Of a stretch of DNA of 64,000 nt, positions 1-12,800 are shown in pieces. Position numbers and translations under genes: made by a program. Within the stretch, counting starts at the first letter, position 1. Each line of letters starts with the position of its first letter. Source of the DNA: Psoroptes ovis (lineage: Eukaryota; Arthropoda; Arachnida; Sarcoptiformes; Psoroptidae); assembly GCA_002943765.1 (NCBI GenBank), contig PQWQ01000041.1:220091-284090 (forward strand), in the 5' to 3' direction. The notes under the pieces were generated by a model. That model searched no databases. It saw only the letters and a list, made by a program, of their open reading frames with translations, and had not been told where the DNA came from.

Positions 1-2572
1 TCGAAGCAGCCTATCATTGTTTACTTGTTTTATTTTTTCAATGTTGTTGCTGCTGAAGTTCAATTTAGATGTGGAAAATGTTTTATTTTATTTCATATTT
101 TTGTTTATTCGTTTGTTATCATCATCATCATGATCATCACAGCCATTTTTAAATCATTGCATTTGATATTTTATCAGAAACAACAAAGGGTTATCATTTA
201 ATTTTATTTTTTATTTCATTTTTTTCATATTTTAATTCTCATGTTTCACATGTCTTTTGTTTTCAAATGTTTTTTTCTTTTTCGATTTGGATGCATATTT
301 TAAATAATAATAATAATGATCATGATGATCGTAAACATTTATTCGGAATTTGTTCATTTTGTTGTTCAACCAAGAGAGTTCATTGGTATTTTTTTTTTCG
401 TTAGAGTGTAGTCTGTATAATCATAAACTTCTATTTGATTTTGTCTTTGTTTGTTTGATGTCCATGAATATCATCAAAAAATATCATAATCAAACGATAA
501 TGATATACCATTAACAAACTGCGGAGATGGTAGAAATATTTCATGGTTTCAATGCAATATCAAATTTCAAATTATCATGATGATGATGATGATCAAGTGA
601 ATCAGTCAATCAGTGTTTGACGGATAATCACTTGCGGAAAATGGTTGTGATTGACTCATCATCATCATCATCATCATTATCATCAAAATTGACAGGTTGC
701 AATCAATCAAGGAAACAATCAATTGAAAATTCCATTGAATTTTTCATTTTAAGCTTATGATGTCCCTTTGGATTACCTGTACTGTATCACGAAAAATATA
801 TGGAATTTTCATGAAATATAGTAATTTTTTCAATTAACAATCAAAAATGTCATTTACAAAAGATGTTGATTCAAAAAGAATTTGTCGTTCAATTCAATTC
901 AATCATTTTCCATTGATTCATTCATTCGATGAAAACATTTTCATTCAATTTGTTCTTTTGTTATCTTAAAAGATAATGATAATAATAATAAAATGATGAA
1001 TGTTTTCATTTGAAATATGTTTTATATATGTTTTCCTTTATCATTTCGCGGTAATCATTGATGATGATGACGATGATGAATAATGATGGATAAGGTTTCT
1101 TTCCATTCATTCATTTATACCAACTGAATATTATTGTTATTATTATTCATTGTTCATTGAATTGAATGATTATTTTGCGTGATCAAACTTATTCCTTATT
1201 CCCTAAAAATCGACGAAATTCTTGCCATTTTTTTTTGTTTTGTTTTGTTAGTACAATTCGTTGAAAATTCCGACAATTGTCATCAAATTTTGATTTGTTT
1301 TTTTGTGATTGAAATCGATTTGTTTTCTTTATTTTTGAATTCTAGCATTTTTCCAAGGTTTCATTTGTTTGTTGTCATCCACAAAGATGACTGGACATCT
1401 TGTAAACAAGTTGGAAATGAAAAAAATAATCAAAAGATCAGGATAACGAAAGAAACGGAGGATCGTCCATTTCTTCTTAATTTCAACAAAAAGTTAAGAT
1501 TTTCAGCAATTTTCAACGTCGAATCGATTCTTCAAATGAATGATTTATATGCATTGATATACGAAAACACTTGGGAATCGGGAATTGAATCATACATTTC
1601 TGGTCATTCACTGTTGAATTACAATTAACAATCGTAAATACACCAATAGCAAACAACAATGCAACGACAATGGAAAAAAGAGAAATAATAGGAAAATAAT
1701 GATAGGTTTGAGCGTAAACACACAGATATGTGTGTTTGGTGGTCGGTTGGTCATCATCTTTTATGGTGTTTGTTTGTACGCGTTGTTTTTTAGATGATGA
1801 TGATAATGATGATTATCCACCAAAAAAAGAAAAAAGGAATAAATATCAAAAGTTCAATTTCTCAACATTGGGTAGAATTATTAGAAAAATATTTCGATGA
1901 TAATAATGATGATGATGATGGTAGCGGCAATTATATTCGGCCATCATAAGAAATCATACAAAAAAACCTTAATTTTGTTGATGATCATTGCTGAAATATT
2001 ATCAATCGATTTCCAGAAAAAATGAACATTTCCAAATGTATCTTAATGTATCGAAGAAAATGTAGAAATGAAGAAATAAAGTTCAAAGTTTCATTTGAAA
2101 AATGTCTGTTTTATTTCATTTCTTTAACAGGTATTAGACACATTAAACATACAGATGTATGTAGGTATAAATGAGGAATCGATTATAAATAAATATATTA
2201 TTATTATTACCATTATTATTTGAACAACAACAACAAAAACAACGAGAAGAAGATGAAGAACATCGAACTTCAAATAAACATGAATAATGATGAATGCATT
2301 AAATGAATCTCATATTACAACAATTGTAACATCAACAAACAAACAACAACAAATTGAAAAAAATGGATGAAAACATTAAATAAAATACAGAAATACACGA
2401 ATTCAAATCGTAAATGAAGGCAAAAGATAGAAAATAAATAAATGAAAAAAATTTCCAAATGATCATCAAATCATATCATTATCAATACGATGATAATGAT
2501 GAAAGTAATCATCATTATTATTATTGTTATCATTATTATTGAATGCAGTTAAAGATGAATTAATAAAATGGA

Positions 2573-2737
2573 ATGGAAAATTATTTCTTATTCTGCGGCC
2601 AAAAGTCGGCCTTTGTCCATGGCCATCGTCATCATGATGATCAGTACTTATGTACTTCACATGGGTACATGGCCGACCAAGGGAAAGAACATGTACATTT
2701 TGATCTAATCATTATCGTTCGGCGACAATGTTATTGA
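2573..2737 (+). other. GC-richer island with a 54-codon ORF, unassigned
   Basis: A GC-richer block, about 2590-2735, in otherwise very AT-rich DNA. On the + strand an ATG at 2573 opens 54 codons to TGA at 2735-2737, with residues such as FCGQKSAF and CTSHGYM. On the - strand an AG at 2705-2706 is followed by 20 open codons (three Cys, a Trp, ending HKY) to TGA at 2641-2643. Both look protein-like and they overlap, so at most one is likely to be real. Repeated GTAC and GGCC palindromes also occur, so a conserved regulatory element is equally possible. I do not recognise the product. Confidence 0.25.
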
Positions 2738-4454
2738 TTGAAATAATAATGGAAAAAAAATAATTTCAAAAAAAATGTCGCAAAGATAATTTCAGATGCA
2801 AGTTCCGTTCTTATTCCATTAAAATTATGATTCTAAATGAATTTGTCTTTGAAAATTAATTTTAATTTGATTTTTTGTTTTCAAAAAGAGAAAAAATAAT
2901 GGATTATCTTGTTTTTTGAATTTTTGTTTTTTTTTTCGTCCATAAAATCTTTTTTAAAAATAAAAAACAGAAGCTTTCAAGTCTTTATTATTATTATTAT
3001 TGCCATTATCATTATCATCATTTTACCTTATGATTTTTTTTTAATTTTTATAATCGTGATTAATTTAATGATCAGGATCTTAAGATAAGATTTGATCTAA
3101 TTAATTACATACAAATACATTCAGACACATTTATTGATGCGAAGAAATTTTTTGATTTTATTTTTACCAAGAAATGATTTCCCATTTGACATTAGGCATC
3201 CATCGCAAGCCATCAAAAATTTTCATATTCATCGATATTCGAGTTTATTCATTTTTTTTCTCCGAAATTCATTGATCTAATTCGATTTTAATTTTTGAAT
3301 TTTATTGATGATGATTACATGAAATATAGAACACGAATTTATGTTATGTGCATCAATATCTGCATAACCATTAAATGATTAGTATGATGATTGATAAGAC
3401 AATGAGAAATGAAAAAGAAAAAGAAATTTTTTTTTTTTTGATTTTTTCTCCTGAGTTTAATTTCTATGATCAATCAAATTATACATCAGCTTTTTATCTT
3501 TATCGCAGCATGATTTTTGTTTTATTTTTGTTTATTTGTTTGTCTGGAAGATAATTCGTATAATTTTATTTACTTTTACTGTGATGAATTTACTTTTTAT
3601 TTTTAGTTCAATTTTCAACCACAAATCATATAAAATACTGATAAATAAATAAATAAGATCTCAAAACAGAATTGAATCGAGAAAAAAATTAGGAAAATTC
3701 ATTCAGATTCGATGGTAATACTGATGATGATGATCTATGCACATCTATTAACTCTGACCATCAATTGATGATTACATAACTTGTTGATTGTTTTAAACTT
3801 CATCATTTTATTATTTTGTGTTTAATCACTTTCACTGTGTAAAATTTATGTAATTTTCATTTCTGACTTGATTTGCTTGATTTATGAATGAAGAATTTTT
3901 GAAGGAGAAAAAAATGAAGTAAAACAGGAAACAAATATCAATTTGAATTCTTCTTCGAAGACAATTCCCTTGCACATATTTTTTCTTGGTTCTTCGATTA
4001 TTTACATTCGAAAAACACAAACCTCTGCCGAACAACAATCGAAAATTATTGATCATTGATGGTGGTCTAACATCATCATCATTGTTGATGTTGATGATGA
4101 AAAATTTTTTTTTTCTTTCTACTCCAATCTATCCATATCATGATTATGATGATAATGGAAAAAAATCATGATCAACACAAGGTTTATTGTATCTTATGGT
4201 TGTTTGTTCTGGTTGTTGAAAGCTCATATCCATTATTGTTATGATGTTTATAATGATGATTGGCCATTATGATTACATGAAAATGTTTTTTTTTTCATAC
4301 TAAAAATGTATGAAATTATTCTCTAGATTAGTTATGGAAATATTCATAAAAAATGATAACAAATTTTCATATTGTTTTTTCGGGTCCATCACACATTCAA
4401 ATCATTTGGATTTTGGTCACAAAATTATTTGATTATTCAAATAATCAATGGTAA

Positions 4455-4477
4455 ATGATGATGATGATGATGATGAT
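4455..4477. repeat. ATG trinucleotide microsatellite
   Basis: Seven uninterrupted ATG units. It is one representative of dozens of short (ATG/CAT)n runs in this window, both in introns and in coding Ser runs. Confidence 0.9.
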
Positions 4478-7400
4478 AATCATGGCTAGACATGAGAATA
4501 CATGAGAAACATCGTCGATATATTTCAATGGACAAATATGCAAGAATGAAATTGCATTAAAAACTAAATCAAATTGGTCGAGAAATAAAATTAAAAACAA
4601 TTGTATTTAATGATAATAAACGATATGAATGAATATGAATGATATGGAAGTAAACAACAACAACAACAACCAAAACTTTGACCTTTCACACGATCAAAAT
4701 TTGATGATTATGATGATGATATGTTCAAAGGATCATTTCATCATCATCATCATCATCATGGTAAAGAATAATGATTATTGTGTCTTTGTTTCCACGTTGT
4801 CCGAAAGGTGAGAAACATTTTCAATCAAAACTGAATTAAATCTTTGGCATCGAAACTGATGTAATGATTCTTTAAATTATGAATAAACAAACGAAAAAAG
4901 CAAAAATCACATGAGAATTTTTCTTAAATAAATTTCACAGCAATTATAAATGCGAAATTTTAGTTGTGTTTTTTTAAAAATTATAAAATTTTTATTTCAA
5001 TTTTCAAAATAATCAATTGATAAAATATTAGTTTATTCATATGTTTGTAATTAATCTGATTTTATTGATTTTTTTTCTAATCAATCCTTGTATGTTTTGC
5101 TTGATTTTCAATTAATTTAGTCGGCTTTCGGATTGCAAATTGCATTCTTGTGAATCAATTATGATAAAATCAATTATTTGTTTTGACTATATCAAATCAA
5201 GTAAAACCAGATTAAATAAAACTAAATTAAATTTAATTTAATCAAATTTAATTTAATAATCATTTCTTATGCCAAGAGTCGATTAACAATTAAAAGCTTT
5301 TTGTTGTTCAATTTTAAAAATGAAAAAAACCAAAAAAAAAAGATTAAAATTATCAAGATTTAAGAATTTTGATGGAGTGCATATTTGTATTTAAAAGAAA
5401 AAGCATTTAAACATTCAAACATTTAAAAGCAAATTCAAATTTAATTAAAGTAAAGAACGGGCAAAATTTGCAAAATTCCAATTTTGTAAATTGATTGAAA
5501 TCTTCGTTTTCGTCCTTTTTTGAATTTCGTCGTTATCAATCGTATTTCTTTGTGTCTGTGAATTTAGTTACTGCATTTTGAATGATTAAAGCAAAAATCA
5601 AGAAAATATTCCTTTGGCTGTTTATGCACTTGTTTATTCTTTTGAAATTTGTTTTAAAACAAATTTTATCGGTCAAAAAAAGTGAAGGTTTTGCTTCACC
5701 TTGCTACCTTGCCATTGATTTTGGCTATGTTTTGATTGTTTTTAGTCGATTTTTTTTTTGAAATTTTTTCAAAGATTTTTTATGTTTCGTTCTTTGTTTT
5801 TGTCCAGTATTATTATCTCACCATGGTGTGTGCATGTGTGCAAGTGCGTGTGTTTGCATATGAGTGATTGTATGTGAGAGTGCAATAGGGCTACGGTCCA
5901 TTAGACATTGACAAGAATTTTTTACCTAGTAATTTACAAAAATACATGGAATAAGTTATAAAATTTATTCCAAGTATTTGAGAAAATCATAATAATCGTA
6001 ATAATAAGAATAATAATTTAGTTCAAAATCAAAATGTAATATTCAAAATGATCAAACGACCTTGTTATTTTCGTAATGATATTTTGAACCAGCCAAAAAA
6101 TGAAGCAGAACTGGTGGTTTTTTTCATTTTCAGATAGTTGATTTGCTGCTTGTTTGATCATTATTACCATTATTATTATTATAATCATTTGAACATGATC
6201 AAAACTAACAATTTTTTTTTATTCAAGTTGTTGCTGGTCATTGATTATTTAACCATTTTTCATCAACATTGAAAGTGATTAGTGGTCATTTTTCTTAATG
6301 TTAAAATGCTTTGAGAAAATTTTTTTCTGCCCAAACCTTTGAATCGATTCATTTATCAGTCCATTTAGTCTTTGACATAATCGCAAATGTCCGGAAACGC
6401 TTAATGTTGTGAATCGATCAATATATTGGCCAATCGAACATGTCAAATTGTTTACGAATGATTGCATGTTCCATTAAACATCTTAAATTACCATTTTTTG
6501 AAAATTTTTTGATTTTTTTTTGTACTAAAATCTGATAAGATTTTAAAAACAAAATTGTCAACACGACCCGATTAATGTGTTTATTCATTTCAAATGATTT
6601 GAATTGTTGTAAAAATGTTTTTTAAAAATCATTTTAAAGTATGAAAATGAAGCACATTTGTATTTTGGGTTGAAAAACAAATTTTTTGATTTTCTTCAGT
6701 TTTCAAATACAAAAAAATATTGTAACCCAAATAAAGATTTTCAATGAATCGATAATGAAAAATTTTTTTTTCATTGATTTGATTCCATTTATTTTTTTCA
6801 GTTCTCTTCGTTTTTCGATCACTATCGATTGAAGATCACTATGAATCACTGAATGAATGAATGAATCGAAGATATGATTGAATGAATGAATTGAAAACAA
6901 TTTTTTTCTGCTTCTTTCCATTCTTTGAATACAATGATTGCTTTAAGAACTTTGGATTTCTATGGTGCCAGACAATTGACTATTTATTTTTTTGAAAATC
7001 ACTAAAAGCCTGATACAATAAGAAAATGTTCAATGTTTTCTTTAAAAATGCATTAAAATGGCATATTTTTTCTGCTGTGTGTACTCGGTTGTGTTCTAGG
7101 GGGTAGATTATATCTTGTAATTTTTTCTTTTTGCTTTATTTTTTGACTACTTTAGATAATAATAGCATTGAAGTAAGAAACGAAATAAACGAAAATAAGC
7201 AAGTACCTATGAAATTTTTTTCAATTTCATTCGAAAAAAGTAAAAAAAAAATTTGTTTTAGACCGACGACGACGACCGTCGACGATGATGACGATCAAGA
7301 CCAAGACAGTAATAATAATTATGATAACAACAACAGTGACCAATCGCGAACACCACCATTACCATTACCATCAAATAACCAACGAGAGACCCTGAGATTT

Positions 7401-7823
7401 GATTTGATTTTGAATGTGATTTGTGTGAAAACTATATGAACAACAACAACAAGCAATTAGTGTTTAAAATTTTTCATTCAAAATTGAAGAAAGAGAAATC
7501 ATTTTTACTTTATTCTTCATTGATATATATTGGAATTGTTGTTGCTTGTTGCTGTTCAATGTAAGGTTAATGGCTAACCATCAGGCACTAAAATACCAGA
7601 AATGATTCGTTGAAAAATTTCTCTTTTCTCCATTTTATTTGATCAATGGCAGCATTATAGAAATTGAAAATTGCAAAAATCACAAATACTTAAAAATGCA
7701 ATGAAAAAATTTCATGAAATTTATTCATTTTCACAATTTTTTTTTCATCGTTTTTAAGGTTTTCAATATCAACAACGCTGCGCAATATGCCATAACTGTT
7801 CGTAGCTGCAAAAAGCGTAGATT

Positions 7824-8030
7824 ATGACCATAAAATACCATAAGCGAAACGATGATAATGATGGTATTGATCATCCTGATCATATGGTGGAGAGCAATGA
7901 AATTGCTGTGTTACAAAGATTTCTTCAAGATGAAGAAGATGTTGTCTTTGATAATAATAGTCTTAAGATAAAAATTGATGAGAGAAAGACTAAGCGAGAG
8001 AGAAATGACCAACAACCAGAGAGAGAGGGT
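7824..8030 (+). other. Coding-like ORF, possible 5' exon, unassigned
   Basis: ATG at 7824 opens a frame whose first ~69 codons look protein-like: charged and varied, with segments such as MVESNEIAVLQRFLQDEED and a basic KTKRERN stretch. After ~8030 composition reverts to intron-like. It lies about 1 kb upstream of the cadherin start, and a GC-richer block with GCTGCGC lies just before it (about 7780-7815). It could be a 5' exon of the dachsous unit, a separate small gene or chance. No domain is recognised and no clear donor was fixed. Confidence 0.2.
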
Positions 8031-9043
8031 ATATTAGGGTATACATTATGGCCAAGGGTATACATTTTTGTAAAATTGGTGGTATTATATTAATACACAT
8101 AGACACACACACACGTATACAAACATTATTATTATCATCATCATCATAGTCGTCGTCGACGTTAATATCGTCGTTATTATTATTATTATCTGATCAACAT
8201 CATCATCAACAACATCACCATCGAATGGAATGTGGAATGTTTGTTTTTGTTTATTTATTTAGATTTATTTATATGTCTTGTAGTGGCATCAATGATTAGC
8301 ATTTTTGTTTTATTTGAATTCAATTCAAACAAATACGAAACGAATTTCAATGATATTCGTTTTTTTTCGTTTATTTCAATGGTCCACACCAAGCCAAGCG
8401 CTCATATTATGGCTGTAGGCACTTTATTTTACTTCGACAATTTTCATTGATTTTTTGGTTGGTCAAACATATTTTTTGAAAGAAAACAGAAACCCCAAAT
8501 GCATGCACACACATATGCACCATGGACTTGAATTTCAAGTCTTGCTTGTTTTTTTATTTTGAATTTTTTTCAAATTTTTTCTCCAAGCAATGAATTAAAC
8601 ACAACCACCACCACCACCACTGAATCACCACACCACGAACAACAACAACAAAACACAAAATACAACATGTTAAATTGTAATATGTCTACCTTAGATCAAC
8701 TAAGCTGAGGAATGATAATAACAGAATGTATTTTTTTTCCTTTTTTCCATGAATGTTTAAAGTTTACGAATGGCGAAAATTCATTTCATTTGAATCTCAA
8801 TCATTCAACAGGTTCATTCGTTCATTCATTTCGATTATTCACCATTTGGTTGTGGCGGTCTTTGAAGATTAGTTTTGTTGTTTTTAAATGAAGAAATTCT
8901 TATAATTTTTCATATTTTTTTCATTCATTTAAAATTCTACATAAAAAATGCCGTGTTCGTGTGCTTGTGTGTTTGATTTTAAAATTTAATTTTAAAATCA
9001 AAAGGAGAAAAAAGAAAAATAAATTTAAAAAGCATTAATCATC

Positions 9044-9814
9044 ATGAAATCTAATAATATTGAAATTAAAAATAATAATAATGATTATGATGATGATGGT
9101 CATTTGATCATTGATCAAAATCATATTCATATTCAATTATCATCAAATATGTTTGATTGTGTTCATAATTATTTGTCTAATGATGATTATGATGATCAAT
9201 GTAAATATAAAATGAAACAAGTCAAGATTATTAATCAAAATAAAATGAATAAATCAACAACAACAACAACTTTGACAAATCAAATAAAAATGTTCAAATA
9301 TTTATTTACATTATCGATTATATTGACAACAATAATAATACCTAAATGTTCAACATTTGATTATCATCATAAATTATTGTCATCATCATCGTCATCGTCA
9401 ACAACATCAAAATTAAAATCAAATAATAATCATAACAATGATAATAATGAAAATAAATCTGGTCAATTAGAATTAATATTTTCAATTAGTGAAAATGTAC
9501 CAATCGGTTCATTTATTGGTACAATTAAATCTTCAAATAATAATCACAATAACGATAATGAATTAATTGAACCACCATTTTTAATTGTACCAATACAAGA
9601 TGGTGATTCATTAAAGTCATCATCACCATCATCATCATTGTCATCGCCATTTTCGTTGAAAAATTCATCAACACTATGTTCAGTTGATAATGATTTGAAT
9701 ATTGATCAATCAACTGGTGAAATACGTACAGCAATCGAATTAGATCATGAAAAATGTTCATATTATTTATTTATTGCCATTTCATTAACCGGTATTAATG
9801 TAAATATTAGAATT
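9044..9814 (+). CDS. ds: dachsous coding exon 1 (signal peptide, EC1)
   Basis: 257 codons ending at donor GTAAGT (9815). An Asn/Asp-rich leader is followed by a hydrophobic signal segment, MFKYLFTLSIILTTIIIP, starting at 9290. The first cadherin repeat then begins at SISENVPIGSFIGTI. The ATG at 9290 is the better functional start on signal-peptide grounds; 9044 is the first in-frame ATG. Confidence 0.8.
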
Positions 9815-12800
9815 GTAAGTATTGAAATATGTATAAATTTCACGATTTTAATACTGATAAAATATCCATAATTCCTTATATTTATCAATCATTATCGATT
9901 GACAAATTGTCAAAGAAAATATTTATCAATAATTATTGGTTTTTTCTCAAATCATTCTTTCAATTATTGAAAAATATAACACAAGTAATCTTACAATAGA
10001 TTTTTGTTCTGATTTATTTTGACATTTTAAGGTTACATTGAATACATTGACATTTGAAGTAGAAAGACAAGACAAAAAAATGTGTATTTATTTATGTTTA
10101 TATTTACATTTTGTCTTGTCTTTTTTTCTTTCATTAATAATTTATCTTTTATATTTTGACATATAAATAAAAATAAAACACATACACATGCACACAAACC
10201 ACAACAACAGCAGCAAACAGATAAGACAAATGATATGAAAAAGTATTTTTTTTAGCTGAATTTTCGAATTGGGAAATACTGAAAAATACATTTTTTTTCC
10301 TCCTTCAAATCATCGAAAAAACTGAAAATTCTTTTGACATTTGAATTCAGTAGAAAAAGGATAGAATTTTTCAAATCATTATTATCATTATGGTTGAATA
10401 TTGATTGAACAAAATAGAATTTGAATTGATTGTGTCTATCTATACACAGTTATTTGATTATTTTTCATGATTATTTTACTCAAATTTAATCAAATTCGAA
10501 AATATTAAATTTGATATTAATTTGATTGATTGATGTGCGTGGTTTGAACATTCATTCCAACAGTTGATTCATTCATTCAATTTTTTGTTTCTTATCGTCG
10601 TCAAAAATAGTAATATTGACGATCAAAAAAGAACTTATTCAGGTCATTTTTGATAGATCAGATCTGTTGTTGATTATTGTCCAAATTTATCAAATTTCTT
10701 TTTTTCAATTTATCGATAATGAGTTGTAGATAAACAGAAAAAACAGACTAATGTCATTCGATTTCAAATCACAATTGAAATCAGATTGTTTGACGATTGT
10801 TTAATTGAAATTGAATTGAATTGATGAATTATTGGCGAGAATTGCTGCTGCGAATGAGAAACAAATGATTGTCTTTCAATCATCAAATGAATAATTCAAT
10901 ATATATTGAATATCACAAATGATATTATAAAAATTGTAATCATTTGTTAATGTGTAATTGAATTAAATAAATTTTTAAATTGTTAATTTTGATATTGATT
11001 AAATCTGAATGTTTTTTATTTTCAATCTAAATGCTTAGATCTATGAAAATAATCATTGTTTATTCATTATTTTCACTATAATTCCTAATATATAAAATTT
11101 ACATTACATTTTATATTTATTTGATAAAATTGATTTGATTATATTTTATTTTATTCTTGATTTATCTATGATTTTCAAATTTTATTAAATTGTATTTTTA
11201 TTTGTCTGTGATTGGCTTCTGTGTGTGTGTTTGTGTGTATGAGTGTGCGAGTGTGTCATTGATGATGTTGTGTTTCTTTTAGTGGTTGTTGTTGTATATA
11301 TCAATAATATAATCAACGACCACATACTGTTTTAACTTATTATCTCATTGTATAAATAATATTATATTTAATGTTTTCCATTCATTCATTTCCCAATTCA
11401 ATTCAATTCTATCGGGATTTTTTTTGATTTTTTCAATGTTCTTTTCCCCTATTTCGATCATCATCATCATCATCATCATAATCATTATAATTCGATGATG
11501 ATGATGATGATGATGATATATGTGTTGAATTAAGCCCAGTTGTTGCTGTTGTTGTTATTATTATTATTACTTGTCAATATTTTATGGCTACTGTATTTGT
11601 TGGACGAAATTTTTTTTTTTTTTTTTTTTTGAATTTTTCATAGAAATCAAATTTAAATTCAATATTATTGATTGATTATCGTTTTTTAAAATTTTATTCC
11701 ACACAGAACATTGAAGATGTAAATGATAATGCACCTAAATTTCCATTACGTGAAATTGAATTAGAATTTCCAGAAAATAGTAAACCAAAAGATGTTAAAC
11801 GTACACTGCCACCAGCAATTGATTTAGATCGTGGTAAGCATTTAATAAAAGCTTCTTTTTCTAAATTTTTCTCAAAATTCTTTGAATATTTTCTGATCAA
11901 AATTTATTTTATTATTTTTTCGACTAGCAATTTATGGCACACAATCTTATCGTATTATATCTGGAAATATTGCTAATGCATTTCGTTTAATCAGTCATCG
12001 TGAAAAGGATGATATATTATATCTTGATTTACAAGTAAACGGTATATTAGATCGTGAAACATTAGCAAATTATAATTTAATTATTGAAGCATCTGATGGT
12101 GGACAGCCACCATTAAAAGATCAATTATTAGTTAAAATATCTATCGTAAGTACATATTATCATTTTATCAAAAATCTTTTTTATTTCGAAAAATTCCTTC
12201 AATTACATCATAAATTTTTTTATTTTATTCGAATTTCTTTTTTTACATTTATATTAATTAATTTAAAAAATAGCTTGATCACAATGATTGTGAGCCAATA
12301 TTTAGCCAAAATCATTATTATACTTCAGTATCAGAAAATGTTACTTTAGGTGCTTCAATATTAAAAGTGACTGCAATCGATAATGATGATGGTGATAATG
12401 GTCGTGTTGTTTATATGTTACATACAAAACAAAACAATAATAATCCATCATCAGCGACTGACAGTTCATCATATTTTGCCATTAATCGTCATACTGGTTG
12501 GATTTATGTTACAAAACCATTAGATTATGAACAACAAGATTTACACGAATTAGTAATAATTGCACGCGATCAAGGTGTTCAACCTCTCGAAACATCTGCA
12601 TTTGTTTCGATACGTGTCACTGATATCAACGATAATCAACCAACCATAAATATCCTATATTTAACAGCAAATTCTAAGCCAGAAATTGCTGAAGATGCTA
12701 AAATCGGCGATTTAATAGCAAGAATATCAGTTAATGATGCTGATATTCATGCAACATCATCACATTCATCATCATCGTCATCATCTTCATCAGCATCATC

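Larger units (their letters stand above)
1..9043. other. Non-coding 5' flank or 5' intron of dachsous
   Basis: About 9 kb of AT-rich sequence with many short ATG/CAT runs and T-rich stretches on the + strand. I recognise no protein family here. The longest open frames (for example 1179-1628, opened by GTG) have no domain and irregular composition. T excess on the + strand resembles the introns of the downstream + strand cadherin, so this may be its 5' intron or UTR territory (inference). Two sub-regions stand out and are listed separately: 2573-2737 and 7824-8030. Confidence 0.5.
9815..11706 (+). other. ds: dachsous intron 1
   Basis: Phase-0 intron, GTAAGT...ACACAG, T-rich. It holds two perfect hairpins (10063-10123 and 11457-11517, listed separately), a TG/GT-rich stretch near 11220-11260 and T21 at 11610-11630 before the acceptor. 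Confidence 0.8.

Noticed and set aside
1179..1628. 149-codon + frame
   Set aside because: Opened by GTG, no domain, hydrophobic T-rich composition typical of translated intron sequence.
2641..2704. Wnt-like last exon (CxCxFxW) on the minus strand
   Set aside because: Only a 20-codon match to a loose pattern and the adjacent Cys pair of Wnt is absent; kept as an unassigned island.
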